Shown here one piece after another: positions 8,666-21,426 of a stretch of 64,000 bases of DNA (positions within the stretch are counted from its first letter, which is position 1; the number at the start of each line of letters is the position of its first letter). Below the pieces are notes generated by a model. The model searched no databases, had not been told where the DNA came from, and worked only from the letters and a program-made list of their open reading frames with translations. The translations under genes were made by a program, and so were the position numbers. Source of the stretch: Moraxella sp. Its GTDB lineage: Bacteria > Pseudomonadota > Gammaproteobacteria > Pseudomonadales > Moraxellaceae. The stretch covers positions 51,941-115,940 of the forward strand of contig JAUMYZ010000007.1 in NCBI GenBank assembly GCA_030528385.1, in the 5' to 3' direction.

Positions 8666-10363
8666 TCATGACATCATTTGGTCGCCAATCAATTTTTCTT
8701 CGCTTTTGGCTTGGACAAATTTATCAGCCGCCACCACAACGCCCGTTTGTTTGACTGGCCATTGCATGGTAAATCTTGCGCCACGCAAACTGGGGCTTTC
8801 ATCAACACTCATATTGCCCCCGAACCAAAACGCAATGCGACTTACAATGGACAAACCCAACCCATAACCGCCCGATGCGCGTGTGCGACTGTCATCAAGA
8901 CGAGCAAAAGGAATAAACACTTTTTCGCGGTCAGCTTCAGGAATGCCTTGCCCATCATCTTCAACGCTCACAAAAGCCAAATGCTTGTCAACCCTTGCGC
9001 TGATGATGATGGTGCTGTTGGCATAACGCAGCGCATTGCCTGCCAAGTTTTGTACCACGCGATGCAAGTAACGTCGGTCTGCCATCGCCACCACTTTGGG
9101 TGCTGGTGGATTGATTTGCACTTTGATTGGTTTGCCCAATGCGTTGGTTTCTCGCTCAATTTGTTCCAACAATTCTTTTAGACAAACCATCTGCCAATTC
9201 ATCTGCGGCGAGCCTTCTTCTAGCTTAGCATAAGTCAAAATCTCATCAATGAGCTCATTGAGCGATTCTATATCTTCATCAATCATCGCCTTTTGTGATT
9301 GGCGCGCGTCAAAATCGTCTTCATCAGCCAACATGTCCACCGCAAAACGAATGCGCGCCACTGGCGTACGCAATTCATGAGAAACGGCGCGGGTCAGCTC
9401 ACGTTGGGACTCTATCAGGCGTCTGATGTGTTTGGTCATGGCATTAAACGTTGATGACAGACGCGCAATATCATCACTGCCCACCACTTGCACGCTGGTG
9501 TCCAACTCGCCTTTTGCCACCTTGTCCACCCCCACTTGCAGCAGCTGCAAACGGCGCTCCAACGGGAAAATCAACCCATAAACACCGACACTGATGAGCA
9601 GCAAACAAATACAAATCACGCTTGCCACAAGGTTTAAAGGAAAATAATTAAACAGCGCCACAGGCCCCACCACAATTGCCAGACCTTTGATTTTTGATTC
9701 AATTAAAATAGAAAAACTTGGGTCTTGGCTGCTGACACCGTCTTGAAACAACACCACAGGTTCGCCTTGGCGAAGTTTTTCAATTTGTTCTAAGTCCAAA
9801 TCCATGTTCGCCATTGATTCAATGTACACAGGATAACCAAAGCGCTTGCTCAAAAAATCCAAACGCCCTTCTTTGGCATCCAAAGTAGAATAAGTGGACA
9901 GATCGTCCAACAAAAAAGCCATCATCGCCTTGAGCTGGCGCTCACTGACCTTAGAAGCGTTTATCCACAAGACATTGTCTTCGTTACCAATGCGATAATA
10001 CACAAAGGCTTCGTTGGTTTTGACGTTGTAGCGCACGACCGCCTTTTCTTCTGCCAGACGTTTGAGCTCTCGCGCCTTAAAATCCACATCGTCAATAGCA
10101 GATATATTAAAGGTCAAACCAAACAAATCGCTGGTCTCGTCCAACCACGCCAGACGCATTTGCGCTTGTTGCTGATGTGCGATGTTTTGACTGACCAAAT
10201 AAAACACGCCCGTGGCAACCGACTCTCGGTAAGATTGAATGCGCTCTTGATTGATTGTCTCTATCAACAAATAAGCAAAAAAAGCCACCGCCAAACACAC
10301 CAGCAACAGCCCTGCATAAATGCGAAAAAAAATACTGCGGTCAGGCAAAGAAAACACACCCAT
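8666..10363 (-). CDS. bfmS: BfmS-like sensor histidine kinase
   Basis: Sensor kinase of about 565 residues paired with the BfmR-like regulator upstream. From the chosen ATG at 10363 (a Met ten codons earlier is possible; neither has a clear ribosome site) there is a membrane helix at about residues 10-32, a periplasmic sensor of about 215 residues, a second helix, and a HAMP domain. The H box is AVSHELRTPVARIRFAVDML, the N box NLAGNALRYA, and the G boxes DDGQGIPEAD and GGYGLGLSI. In Acinetobacter, BfmRS governs envelope stress resistance, biofilm and capsule. It follows bfmR by about 80 bases. Confidence 0.87.
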   Translation of the reverse strand: MGVFSLPDRSIFFRIYAGLLLVCLAVAFFAYLLIETINQERIQSYRESVATGVFYLVSQNIAHQQQAQMRLAWLDETSDLFGLTFNISAIDDVDFKARELKRLAEEKAVVRYNVKTNEAFVYYRIGNEDNVLWINASKVSERQLKAMMAFLLDDLSTYSTLDAKEGRLDFLSKRFGYPVYIESMANMDLDLEQIEKLRQGEPVVLFQDGVSSQDPSFSILIESKIKGLAIVVGPVALFNYFPLNLVASVICICLLLISVGVYGLIFPLERRLQLLQVGVDKVAKGELDTSVQVVGSDDIARLSSTFNAMTKHIRRLIESQRELTRAVSHELRTPVARIRFAVDMLADEDDFDARQSQKAMIDEDIESLNELIDEILTYAKLEEGSPQMNWQMVCLKELLEQIERETNALGKPIKVQINPPAPKVVAMADRRYLHRVVQNLAGNALRYANSTIIISARVDKHLAFVSVEDDGQGIPEADREKVFIPFARLDDSRTRASGGYGLGLSIVSRIAFWFGGNMSVDESPSLRGARFTMQWPVKQTGVVVAADKFVQAKSEEKLIGDQMMS

Positions 10364-10444
10364 AGTTTTATTTTTAATCAATAACACAAACAAAAGCCAG
10401 CACAGAGCTGACTTTTATCCATTGATGGTTTAAACACAAAGAAG

Positions 10445-11161
10445 TTAACCTTCTTTGACAAACAAATAACCCTTGCTGCGCACTGTTTTGATGCGTTTTG
10501 GGTTTTCGGGGTCATCACCAATTTTGGGACGAATGCGCGAAATACGCACATCAATAGAACGGTCTTGACCGTCATACTCAATGCCACGCAAACGCTCAAA
10601 AATATCTTCTCTTGACAAGATACGCCCAGCATTAGATGCCAAGAGCCAAAGCAGGTCATACTCAGCACTGGTAAAATCCACCAATCGTTCACCAAGCGTA
10701 ACTGAGCGACCGCCATTGTCAATCACCAAATCACCAAATTCCAAGCGCTGTGGCGCATCTTGGGTGGGCGTGGTTTCAGAACGGCGAAGCAAAGCACGAA
10801 TGCGCGCCAACAGTACACGCGGCTGAGCGGGTTTGGCAACATAATCGTCTGCCCCCATCTCCAAACCCAACACTTGGTCCATGTCTTCGGTACGCGCAGT
10901 GAGCATCAAAATCGGCTGTGTATAATGGGGACGCACTTCACGACAAACCGTCAAACCATCGCTGCCTGGCAACATCACATCAAGCACAACCAAATCTGGC
11001 TGCTCACTGACGATACGGCGAATCGCTCGCGTGCCATCAGTCTCAATCGCCACATCTAAGCCATTGCGTCTTAGATAATCTTGTGTCAGCATTGCCAAAC
11101 GTTCGTCATCTTCAACAATCAAGATGCGCGGAATATCTTCTTTATCTGGTGTTGTTGTCAT
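10445..11161 (-). CDS. bfmR: BfmR-like OmpR-family response regulator
   Basis: Response regulator of 238 residues. The receiver domain has its phosphoacceptor at Asp61 in DLVVLDVMLPGSDGLTVCRE, and the signature DYVAKPAQPRVLLARIRALL. A winged-helix DNA-binding domain follows from about residue 140, ending in DRSIDVRISRIRPKIGDD and TVRSKGYLFV. This matches what I remember of Acinetobacter BfmR along nearly its whole length and is the best taxonomic marker in the window. It is the first gene of the bfmR-bfmS pair. Confidence 0.93.
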   Translation of the reverse strand: MTTTPDKEDIPRILIVEDDERLAMLTQDYLRRNGLDVAIETDGTRAIRRIVSEQPDLVVLDVMLPGSDGLTVCREVRPHYTQPILMLTARTEDMDQVLGLEMGADDYVAKPAQPRVLLARIRALLRRSETTPTQDAPQRLEFGDLVIDNGGRSVTLGERLVDFTSAEYDLLWLLASNAGRILSREDIFERLRGIEYDGQDRSIDVRISRIRPKIGDDPENPKRIKTVRSKGYLFVKEG

Positions 11162-11476
11162 GTTGTGTCCTTGATTAAAACCCTATACAATATCACCGTT
11201 TCAAAACCTATCCAAATCTACTTTGAGTGTAAATTTAGCGTTTTTTACCCATTTTGTCGCGTCTGCGTTCGTTTGAACGCGGTCTTTATCAACTCCATAG
11301 GCACTGCAGCGAAGCTCACCGCCGTTTTTAATGGTTTTAAAGTCTAAAAAGACAATCGCGAAACACCCACTAATAAAATCGTATCTGCATGACAATTAGG
11401 GTCATTTCTTTTGTCAAACCCGCCCATTTTTAATCAATGGGCTTACGTTTTAGTAGCAGTGGCGAACCCTGAACCA
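11162..11476. other. Intergenic region between bfmR and atpC, no gene recognised
   Basis: This 315-base gap separates the end of the ATP synthase operon from the bfmR start; both flanking genes are on the minus strand. Open stretches exist on both strands (64 codons minus, 88 plus) but neither resembles a known protein or has a convincing ribosome site. A GCCCATT/AATGGGC inverted repeat near 11430-11455 could form a hairpin, but no T-run follows it. It probably holds the bfmR promoter and the atp transcript end. Confidence 0.5.
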
Positions 11477-11899
11477 TCACTGAATACGATTTTGATGTTT
11501 TTTGATTGCTTGTAACTGCGCCAAAGATTCGGCCAACGAAGCAAGCACAGCACTGGTATCCATTGAAGTCTTTTGTTCGGCAAGCTGACGCTCTGCATCG
11601 CGACGAGCTTCTAGAATTTTTGCTTCATCTAAAGTGGCGGCGTGCTCGGCAGCGTCTGCCAACACACTGACCATATGTGGCTGAACTTCCAGCACACCAC
11701 CTTTGATATAAATGACTTCATTGGTGCCATCAGGCTTTGTTAAATTCATTGCTCCAGGCTTTAGCAAGGTAATCAATGGCACATGGCCTGCCAAAATGCC
11801 CAGCTCACCTTCACAACCCATTGCAACCAGCATGGTAATATCGCCAGAATACAATTCTTCTTGAGCACTTACCACGCGGCAATTAAATGTTGTTGCCAT
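11477..11899 (-). CDS. atpC: ATP synthase F1 epsilon subunit
   Basis: Rotor-stalk subunit of 140 residues and last gene of the atp operon. Features are the N-terminal beta sandwich with FNCRVVSAQEELYSG, the GELGILAGHVPL motif and the C-terminal helical hairpin rich in Ala, Glu and Arg. The ATG at 11899 lies eight bases after GGGAG; a Met two codons upstream is too close to that site. In the holoenzyme it couples rotation to catalysis and can inhibit ATP hydrolysis. Confidence 0.96.
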   Translation of the reverse strand: MATTFNCRVVSAQEELYSGDITMLVAMGCEGELGILAGHVPLITLLKPGAMNLTKPDGTNEVIYIKGGVLEVQPHMVSVLADAAEHAATLDEAKILEARRDAERQLAEQKTSMDTSAVLASLAESLAQLQAIKKHQNRIQ

Positions 11900-11991
11900 C
11901 AACATACTCCCAAAAGGAACAACTTAATCAGATACCAAAATGATTGATAAAACCAACTCAAGGATTGGGCACAAACCCAATCCAAGTTTTG

Positions 11992-13431
<1,440 letters not shown>

Positions 13432-13448
13432 CTATCATTTATCTTTAC

Positions 13449-14321
13449 TTAAGAAACAGCGGCAGCACCGCCAACGATTTCCGAAATCTCTCGGGTAATC
13501 GCCGCTTGACGCAGCTTGTTATAAATCAATTGTAAATCTTTAATTAAGTTGCCAGCATTGTCAGTTGCCGCTTTCATGGCAACCATACGAGCAGATTGCT
13601 CAGACGCGATATTTTCCAAAACTGCTTGATAAACAATGGATTTAATATATTTTGCCATCAGCTCATCAATCAACTCTTTGGCACTTGGCTCATAAATGTA
13701 ATCCCAACCATAGACAACATCTGCATCTTGCTCCAACGAGCCTTCTGGCAGTGGCACAAGCTGTGTTAATGTTGGTTTTTGTGTCATCGCATTCACAAAC
13801 TGATTGTACACCAAATAAATGCGGTCAACGCGACCTTCTGAATAATCTTTGAGCATTGACGCGACTGGCGAACTGACCGTCTCATAATCAGGGTTGTCGC
13901 CATAATCTGATTTTACAGCCGTTACTTTTCCACCAAAGCTCTTAAAAAAGCTGATGCCCTTAGAACCAATTACCGCAAACTCAGCTTCAACCGACTGCTC
14001 TTGATACTCTTTGACAGACATTACCAACTTTTTAAACAGGTTGATGTTTAGACCACCTGCCAAGCCCCTATCAGAAGTAACCACAATAAAACCAACTCGG
14101 TTTATAGGGCGACTTATCATATATGGGTGTTTATACTCTGCCTTTGCCTGCACCAAATGCGAAATAATACGACGCATACTTTCAGCATAAGGGCGTCCTA
14201 CTTCCATGCGCTCTTGCGCTCGGCGCATTTTACTGGCAGCGACCATCTGCATCGCTCTGGTAATCTTTTGGGTGCTTTTAATACTGGTTACTTTTGCACG
14301 TATTTCTTTTAAACTTGCCAT
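13449..14321 (-). CDS. atpG: ATP synthase F1 gamma subunit
   Basis: Central stalk subunit of 290 residues. The N-terminus [20 protein letters not shown] and the C-terminal helix with [15 protein letters not shown] and [20 protein letters not shown] are diagnostic coiled-coil segments that rotate inside the alpha/beta hexamer. The loop [14 protein letters not shown] is also conserved. Normal length and position between atpA and atpD. Confidence 0.98.
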   Translation of the reverse strand: MASLKEIRAKVTSIKSTQKITRAMQMVAASKMRRAQERMEVGRPYAESMRRIISHLVQAKAEYKHPYMISRPINRVGFIVVTSDRGLAGGLNINLFKKLVMSVKEYQEQSVEAEFAVIGSKGISFFKSFGGKVTAVKSDYGDNPDYETVSSPVASMLKDYSEGRVDRIYLVYNQFVNAMTQKPTLTQLVPLPEGSLEQDADVVYGWDYIYEPSAKELIDELMAKYIKSIVYQAVLENIASEQSARMVAMKAATDNAGNLIKDLQLIYNKLRQAAITREISEIVGGAAAVS

Positions 14322-14395
14322 AATTGTTCCAATACTGGACTTATGTTAACTAAGTCTATGGTGTATCAAAAGCAATACACCATATTTACTGACAC

Positions 14396-15940
14396 TTAGT
14401 AGCTATTTAGTGATTTAAAAGACTCAATGGCAGATTTTAGACGATTTTCGATGTCGTCATTATAGTTTGCTGTTTGGTCAATCTCATTCATCAACGCTGC
14501 GTGGTCATTACGCAAATAACGCAACAAGGCTTCTTCAAAGGCGCCGATTTTTTCTACCGCCACATCGGCCAAATAGCCTTCGTTTGACGCATAAATCACC
14601 GCCGCTTGGTCAGCAATAGACATTGGTGCGTATTGCTTTTGTTTCATCAGTTCAGTAACGCGCTGACCATGTTCTAGCTGCTGCTTGGTGGCGTCATCAA
14701 GGTCTGAAGCAAACTGCGCAAATGCCGCCAATTCACGATACTGCGCCAATGCCGTACGAATGCCGCCCGAGAGCTTTTTGATAATCTTGGTCTGCGCCGC
14801 ACCACCCACACGCGATACCGAAATACCCGCATTTACCGCAGGACGGATACCTGAGTTAAATAGGTTGGACTCAAGGAAAATCTGACCGTCTGTGATAGAA
14901 ATCACGTTGGTTGGTACGAATGCTGATACGTCCCCAGCTTGGGTCTCAATGATAGGCAAAGCAGTCAATGAACCAGTTTTGCCTTTAACTTCACCATTGG
15001 TAAATGCTTCCACATAATCAGCATTCACACGAGACGCACGCTCCAGCAAACGTGAGTGCAAATAGAACACGTCCCCTGGATACGCTTCACGCCCTGGTGG
15101 ACGGCGCAACAACAACGAAATTTGACGATAAGCAACCGCTTGCTTTGACAAATCGTCATACACAATCAGCGCGTCTTCGCCACGGTCGCGGAAATATTCA
15201 CCCATCGTACAGCCAGAATAAGGCGCGATGTATTGCAGTGCAGCAGGTTCAGACGCTGACGCCACCACCACTGTGGTATAAGCCAAAGCGCCAGTTTCTT
15301 CTAATTTGCGCACCACGTTAGCGATGGTTGAACGCTTTTGACCAACGGCAACATAGATACACTTGATGCCTGAGTCTTTTTGGGCAATGATGGCATCAAT
15401 TGCCATGGCAGTTTTACCAGTTTGACGGTCGCCGATGATAAGCTCACGCTGACCGCGTCCAATAGGAATCATCGTGTCTACCGCTTTATAACCCGTCATC
15501 ACAGGTTGGTCAACCGATTGGCGCGCAATCACACCTGGGGCAATTTTTTCAACCTTATCGGTCAGTTTGGCATTGATTGGGCCTTTGCCGTCAATGGGAT
15601 TGCCCAAGGCATCAACCACACGACCCAAAAGCTCAGGACCTACAGGCACTTCCAAAATACGCCCTGTACAATAAGCCTTTTGACCTTCTTGTAAGCCCAA
15701 ATAATCGCCCAAAACAACCGCGCCGACTGAGTCTTGCTCAAGGTTTAATGCCATACCATAGACACCCCCTTCAAACTCAATCATCTCGCCATACATGGCT
15801 TCTTCTAAACCATGAATCTGTACGATACCATCAGAGACACTGACGATAACGCCTTCAGTTTTTGCAGTCGCACCCACGTCAAGGTCTTGAATACGCTGCT
15901 TAATCAGGTTGCTGATTTCCGCTGGATTCAATTGTTGCAT
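14396..15940 (-). CDS. atpA: ATP synthase F1 alpha subunit
   Basis: Non-catalytic nucleotide-binding subunit of 514 residues. The Walker A loop is GDRQTGKTA near residue 170, and the arginine finger region lies in [26 protein letters not shown], with [10 protein letters not shown] following. N-terminal segment [17 protein letters not shown] is typical. It lies between atpH and atpG. Confidence 0.98.
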   Translation of the reverse strand: MQQLNPAEISNLIKQRIQDLDVGATAKTEGVIVSVSDGIVQIHGLEEAMYGEMIEFEGGVYGMALNLEQDSVGAVVLGDYLGLQEGQKAYCTGRILEVPVGPELLGRVVDALGNPIDGKGPINAKLTDKVEKIAPGVIARQSVDQPVMTGYKAVDTMIPIGRGQRELIIGDRQTGKTAMAIDAIIAQKDSGIKCIYVAVGQKRSTIANVVRKLEETGALAYTTVVVASASEPAALQYIAPYSGCTMGEYFRDRGEDALIVYDDLSKQAVAYRQISLLLRRPPGREAYPGDVFYLHSRLLERASRVNADYVEAFTNGEVKGKTGSLTALPIIETQAGDVSAFVPTNVISITDGQIFLESNLFNSGIRPAVNAGISVSRVGGAAQTKIIKKLSGGIRTALAQYRELAAFAQFASDLDDATKQQLEHGQRVTELMKQKQYAPMSIADQAAVIYASNEGYLADVAVEKIGAFEEALLRYLRNDHAALMNEIDQTANYNDDIENRLKSAIESFKSLNSY

Positions 15941-15971
15941 TGCCTTGTTTCCTTTAAATTTAGACAGCCGC

Positions 15972-16607
15972 CTACGCAGTCAGCTGATTTTTTAACTGTT
16001 TTAACTTGCCACGCACTGAGCCATCAGTAAACTTATCGCCCACTTTAATTGTTGCACCACCCAACAGTTCTGGGTCAATGATTTCATGCAAAATAACGAT
16101 TGCACCAGTAGAGATTGCAAGACGTTCTTGTAAGGTTTTGCGCTGGGCTTCGGTTAATGGATAAGCTGATGTGATATAAGCATCAACCTGCTTTAATTCT
16201 TGCGATTTTAACTTAGCATAGTGGATAGAAATTTCAGGTAACAAAGCCAATCTGTGATTTTGTGCCAACTGAACAATAAAATTGTTAAGCGCTTCAGATG
16301 GCTTGTTAATTCCTGACAGCACTTGAGTAACCGTGCTTACATCAACCCCTTGAGAAGCTACATTGTGTAAATTTTTTGCAAGTGGTGAACCCAAAGCTGT
16401 TTGCGATGTATATATGTCCATCAAAACAGCAGATTTTTGTATTGCAGAGATGGCTGGATTGTTCAACAATAAAGCAAATTCTTTATCACAAACAACACTA
16501 CTGGTGATTGACAAAAAGTCTTCCCATTCGTTAATTGCGTTATGCTCTTTGGCATAATCAAACGCTGCTTTGGCATAAGGTCTTGCCAAGGTAGATAATT
16601 CAGCCAT
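15972..16607 (-). CDS. atpH: ATP synthase F1 delta subunit, extended form
   Basis: Peripheral stalk subunit of 211 residues joining F1 to the b subunits. It starts [20 protein letters not shown], a typical delta N-terminus, and ends with the usual [20 protein letters not shown] region. Family members are normally near 178 residues; the extra 30 or so lie around residues 65-100, roughly from [12 protein letters not shown] to [11 protein letters not shown]. The reading frame is intact and the operon position is normal, so this is an insertion, not a break. Confidence 0.94.
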   Translation of the reverse strand: MAELSTLARPYAKAAFDYAKEHNAINEWEDFLSITSSVVCDKEFALLLNNPAISAIQKSAVLMDIYTSQTALGSPLAKNLHNVASQGVDVSTVTQVLSGINKPSEALNNFIVQLAQNHRLALLPEISIHYAKLKSQELKQVDAYITSAYPLTEAQRKTLQERLAISTGAIVILHEIIDPELLGGATIKVGDKFTDGSVRGKLKQLKNQLTA

Positions 16608-16620
16608 GATATCCTCTAAA

Positions 16621-17088
16621 TTACAGCTTTGCTGCCAGCTGTTCTAACATACTAGCATGTTTTTGTTCATCAACTTTGTCTTGCAAAATCTTTTCTGCAC
16701 CCAATACCGCCAGTTGAGCAACTTGCTGACGCAACTGTTCACGCGTTTGGGCAGCTTCTTGCTCAATGGCACTGCGAGCCGCCGAAATGATACGTTCGCC
16801 TTCCAAACGAGCTTGCTCTTTGGCCTCTTCAATCATCTGGCTGGCAGTTTTATTGGCACGTTCAATGATAGAAGCCGCTTCTGTTTTTGCCGCTGCAAAC
16901 TCTCGCTCTGCTTTTTCTTCGGCAGACGCCAAGTCAGCTTTGGCTTTTTCGGCAGCATTGAGACCTTCTTCAATCTTACGCTGACGTTCAACAATCGCAC
17001 CGATCAGCAGCGGCCATACAAATTTCATGCAAAACATCACGAAAATGGCAAACGCAATCGCCTGACCGAAAATAGTATAATTGATCAT
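16621..17088 (-). CDS. atpF: ATP synthase Fo b subunit
   Basis: Membrane-anchored stator subunit of 155 residues. One N-terminal membrane helix (about residues 5-27, [20 protein letters not shown]) is followed by a long charged coiled coil containing [19 protein letters not shown]. Length matches the usual 156. It lies between atpE and atpH. Confidence 0.97.
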   Translation of the reverse strand: MINYTIFGQAIAFAIFVMFCMKFVWPLLIGAIVERQRKIEEGLNAAEKAKADLASAEEKAEREFAAAKTEAASIIERANKTASQMIEEAKEQARLEGERIISAARSAIEQEAAQTREQLRQQVAQLAVLGAEKILQDKVDEQKHASMLEQLAAKL

Positions 17089-17178
17089 CCAATCACCTCA
17101 TTAGTTAGTGAAAGTCAGGTGATGACCAATTCTGTGTTAGCACTATTGACCCAACACAGAAGTGGACATAACCGACAA

Positions 17179-17436
<258 letters not shown>

Positions 17437-17475
17437 TTATGACCTATATAAACTAAGGGTTAAAAATAAACTAAA

Positions 17476-18357
<882 letters not shown>

Positions 18358-18570
18358 TTAATTCAAACAAAAGATTGGTGAAGATACGCCAAATCAACAA
18401 TCAAAAACTACTGTTTGGTTTTGACAATTTGCCGTAAATGCCATTCACTAACTTTACAGCAGTGTTTGTGTGAACTGTAACAATTTCTTGTTTTTAATTG
18501 AAAAAACTAATCAAAATTAACAAAATTACAAATAATTCACAACAACAATCATATATGTCGCTAAACGTGT

Positions 18571-18599
18571 ATCTTACTGTACTAGAAGTGATATGTAAA
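18571..18599 (-). promoter_or_regulatory. Putative atp operon promoter in the atpI-atpB gap
   Basis: The 313-base gap 18349-18661 is AT-rich and contains no gene I can recognise. On the minus strand TTTACA (18594-18599) is separated by 17 bases from TAAGAT (18571-18576), a plausible sigma-70 promoter about 220 bases upstream of atpB. The long leader may carry other signals; none is evident by eye. Confidence 0.4.
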
Positions 18600-18661
18600 G
18601 AGTAAATGCGCTTTTTCTTACTGAATTTTTTCAATTTTTAGCGCGATTTGCTGATGTGCGG

Positions 18662-19057
18662 TCAGTTGTCAATTCGCCACAAGGACAGCACAGCCAACAT
18701 TTGTACAATAAAATAGCTCACAAATACCGCCAAAGCATAAATGGGTTTGATGGCAACAAAAATCAGCACAAAACCCACTGCCGTCAATGTCCATTTTAGC
18801 GCTTGCCCCAGATACATATTCAGCATTATCATCTGACGCGCCCTTGCGCCCGTTGTGCGATACGCCACCCACATAAAAGCACTCTGGGCAATGTAGGCAA
18901 GCACCGCGCCTGCCGCCACACTCTTGACCAAAATTTGTGCCCGACCAAGCCACACATCCAAACCCCAAGCCAACAAAATCAACACAAAAACTGACCAAAT
19001 TTGGCGTTTTTGGTGTGCAAAAATCTGCAATTTGTGGTTTTTTTGGCTGGGTCTCAT
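18662..19057 (-). CDS. atpI: AtpI-like ATP synthase accessory protein
   Basis: Small membrane protein of 131 residues with about four hydrophobic helices after a basic N-terminus (MRPSQKNHKLQIFAHQKRQI). Such AtpI proteins sit at the head of atp operons and help c-ring assembly or Mg2+ supply. Sequence is poorly conserved in this family, so the call leans on size, topology and position just upstream of atpB. Confidence 0.75.
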   Translation of the reverse strand: MRPSQKNHKLQIFAHQKRQIWSVFVLILLAWGLDVWLGRAQILVKSVAAGAVLAYIAQSAFMWVAYRTTGARARQMIMLNMYLGQALKWTLTAVGFVLIFVAIKPIYALAVFVSYFIVQMLAVLSLWRIDN

Positions 19058-19111
19058 ACGCGTTTATCGTGTTAAACCCATAATTATAAAAAACTGAGCA
19101 AAAGTTGCAAG

Positions 19112-19978
19112 TTATTTTTTGTTGACACACTGCCGAATTTTTTGTACAGAATCCACCCAAGTCGCCACAAAGTCCGTCTTGGCGTCCGTGATTTTGGCGT
19201 CGCTCATGTCTTCTTGCAGCAGCAAATCACTGACATTGCCCAGTTTGTTTTTGATGCCGTCAGAGACTTTGCCCTGCGACACAAGGCACATATGAGCACT
19301 TGGTCGGCTCTTGTTGAGCGCTTTGATTTGGCTGGCTTTGGGGCTTAGGTGATGGTCGGGCGTCAACGCACCAAAAAACGACAGTTTGGCAGAGCGCTCC
19401 ATATACTGATAAGCGTCATGATACGCCCAATAAGGCAATGGCTGCGCTTGGGCAAACTCAGCCACCGCCTTGTCCATACGCTCGGCAAAAGTTTGTGCGT
19501 TCTTTAGATAAAGCGCCTTGTGCTCGGGGTTGGCATGACCGTGTATCACCGCCAACGCCCGCACGATTGCTTTGGCATTGTCAGGGTCAAGCCAAATATG
19601 CGGGTCTAAAGTGTCTGCTTTTGGCGTGCCATCAACATCACGCAAAGGCAAACGGGTAAATGCTCTAAATTTGTACAAAGTAATGACGTTGGGCGCGTGC
19701 TGCAGGGTATTGACTAAATTTTGTTCAAGCTCTTGACCAAACCACACCACAAACTGGCTGTCCTTAACCAGCTTAACACCGCTGGGACTGAGCGAGCCAT
19801 GATGACCCACATCGCCCGCTTCTAACAACACTTGGGCGTCTGCATTGCCTTGTGTTACTTCGTTGGACAATAAGAGTAAAGGATAATTACTGACACTGAC
19901 TGTGCCTGCGCGCGCCAAAGTGCTGCCAAACAGCACAAACAAAACCACCTTCAGCACCATCTGCCAAGTTTTTATCAT
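19112..19978 (-). CDS. znuA: ZnuA, periplasmic zinc-binding protein of ABC transporter
   Basis: Solute-binding protein of 288 residues from the ATG at 19978 (a GTG three codons earlier is possible). A signal peptide covers roughly residues 1-25 and ends ARAG. Metal-site segments include GDVGHHGSLSPS, DTLDPHIWLDPDNAKA and YWAYHDAYQYMERS, each with a His expected to bind zinc. The His-rich loop of many ZnuA proteins is missing. It is transcribed away from zur-znuC-znuB, with a Zur-box-like palindrome between. Confidence 0.88.
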   Translation of the reverse strand: MIKTWQMVLKVVLFVLFGSTLARAGTVSVSNYPLLLLSNEVTQGNADAQVLLEAGDVGHHGSLSPSGVKLVKDSQFVVWFGQELEQNLVNTLQHAPNVITLYKFRAFTRLPLRDVDGTPKADTLDPHIWLDPDNAKAIVRALAVIHGHANPEHKALYLKNAQTFAERMDKAVAEFAQAQPLPYWAYHDAYQYMERSAKLSFFGALTPDHHLSPKASQIKALNKSRPSAHMCLVSQGKVSDGIKNKLGNVSDLLLQEDMSDAKITDAKTDFVATWVDSVQKIRQCVNKK

Positions 19979-20034
19979 CACAAACACCCACTGATATTTA
20001 ACCTGTAATGGCAGATTATAGCATACAATCGTTG

Positions 20035-20057
20035 ATTTTGTTATAATATATCAATAC
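20035..20057. promoter_or_regulatory. Zur-box-like operator between znuA and zur
   Basis: The sequence TGTTATAATATATCA and its flanks match the known Zur consensus GAAATGTTATAATATAACATTTC (as two joined halves) at about 17 of 23 positions by my count. It also contains a plus-strand TATAAT with TG one base upstream, so it overlaps a promoter. It sits in the divergent region between znuA and zur, the expected place for zinc-dependent repression of both transcripts. Confidence 0.72.
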
Positions 20058-20176
20058 TTCCACCAAACCAACACAACTTTTGTCTGATTTGACACCAAAT
20101 GTTACACGTTGTTGGGTTGTTTTGGCATATGATGGATTGTATGATAAGACATTGTCATCAACACCAAAGGTTTTTT

Positions 20177-20680
20177 ATGTACGCTCAAGAATGCGTCTGC
20201 TCGCATCATCATAACGTTCACCAAACTCACGACCCCAAGGCGCGCCTGTCAGAAGCAAAAGCCCTTTGTCAAAGTCGCGGTGTGCGCTTTACCCCCCTAA
20301 GAGAAGAAGTGTATTTGTTGATTTTGTCCGCCAACAAACCCCTAGGGGCTTATGACCTAATCAGTGCCCTGCAAAGCAACCGCCAACAAACCCACGCCAA
20401 AAACAAAAATGTCGCGCCACCCACCGTGTACCGCTCGCTTGAGTTTTTGCTTGCCGAAGGGCTGATTCATCAGCTAAGCTCCATCAATGCTTATGTGCCA
20501 TGTTGCCACCCACGTTCACAGCACGCGGCTGCCTTTTTGATTTGCAAAAAATGCCACAGCGTTGAAGAATGCAGCAACATGCCTGTGGACAGCATCATTG
20601 AATTTGCCAAACAAGACGCCAAATTTGCCATTGAACGCACCGTCATTGAACTAAAAGGCATATGCCATGCCTGCCAATAA
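20177..20680 (+). CDS. zur: Zur, Fur-family zinc uptake regulator
   Basis: DNA-binding repressor of 167 residues. The ATG at 20177 has AAAGG seven bases upstream; the frame upstream to 20099 lacks a good site. A winged helix includes GVRFTPLREEVYLLIL and APPTVYRSLEFLLAEGLIHQL, the Fur-family recognition region. Structural zinc cysteines are in CKKCHSVEEC and CHACQ at the C-terminus. Clustering with znuABC makes Zur the best assignment over Fur or PerR. It overlaps znuC by 14 bases. Confidence 0.9.
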   Translation: MYAQECVCSHHHNVHQTHDPKARLSEAKALCQSRGVRFTPLREEVYLLILSANKPLGAYDLISALQSNRQQTHAKNKNVAPPTVYRSLEFLLAEGLIHQLSSINAYVPCCHPRSQHAAAFLICKKCHSVEECSNMPVDSIIEFAKQDAKFAIERTVIELKGICHACQ

Positions 20681-21386
20681 TCTCCTATTACAGCTAGAGA
20701 ACGTCAGTTATCACACCAACGACGCAACGCTGCTGAGCGACATCTCTTTTAGCTTGAACCAAGGTGAGATGGTCAGCCTAATTGGCCCTAATGGGGCTGG
20801 CAAATCCACTTTGGTTAAGCTGATTTTGGGCTTGCTCAAACCTAGCACAGGAACGCTGTGTTGCCATGCCAACATGCTCAGCTATGTTCCCCAAAAATTT
20901 AGCGTGCCAACGATTTTGCCGCTGCGCGTGATGGATTTGCTCGCCCAAGCCCATCGTCGGCGCCTTAGCCCCACCCAAAAAGCGCAGATTATTGACAAGC
21001 TGTTTTTGTCTGCCCTGCTCAATCGGCAAATCCACCATCTGTCAGGGGGCGAAACCCAACGGGTGCTGCTGGCGCGAGCGCTGCTGGACAAACCTGAACT
21101 GCTGATTTTGGACGAACCCATGCAAGGACTTGACCCCGACAGCGAAGCGTGGCTTTATGAATTCATTGACCAAATGCCCGACTTTTTGCACTGCGCCATG
21201 CTGGTGGTGTCGCACGATTTGCATTGGGTCATGAAAGGTTCGCGGCGCGTCATTTGTCTGAACAAACACATTTGTTGTCAAGGTGAGCCCAGCCAAATCG
21301 CGCTCAGCCCTGAGTTTTTGTCGTTGTTTGGCAATCATCAAACGCCTTATATTCATCATCATGACCACTGTCAGCACCACGCCTAA
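20667..21386 (+). CDS. znuC: ZnuC, zinc ABC transporter ATPase
   Basis: Cytoplasmic ATPase of 239 residues powering zinc import with ZnuB and ZnuA. Walker A is GPNGAGKSTLVKLIL near residue 40, the signature LSGGETQRVLLARALL, Walker B LLILDEPMQGLD, and the switch His is in LVVSHDLHWVMK. The C-terminus is His-rich (IHHHDHCQHH), as in many ZnuC proteins. It overlaps the zur end by 14 bases, indicating coupled translation. Confidence 0.94.
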   Translation: MPANNLLLQLENVSYHTNDATLLSDISFSLNQGEMVSLIGPNGAGKSTLVKLILGLLKPSTGTLCCHANMLSYVPQKFSVPTILPLRVMDLLAQAHRRRLSPTQKAQIIDKLFLSALLNRQIHHLSGGETQRVLLARALLDKPELLILDEPMQGLDPDSEAWLYEFIDQMPDFLHCAMLVVSHDLHWVMKGSRRVICLNKHICCQGEPSQIALSPEFLSLFGNHQTPYIHHHDHCQHHA

Positions 21387-21426
21387 TTATCAATGTAATC
21401 ATTTTTTACCCATTTGACCGCAACTT

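Noticed and set aside
8678..9181. 167-codon plus-strand frame inside bfmS
   Set aside because: Antisense shadow of a strongly conserved kinase gene; composition and lack of ribosome site argue against coding.
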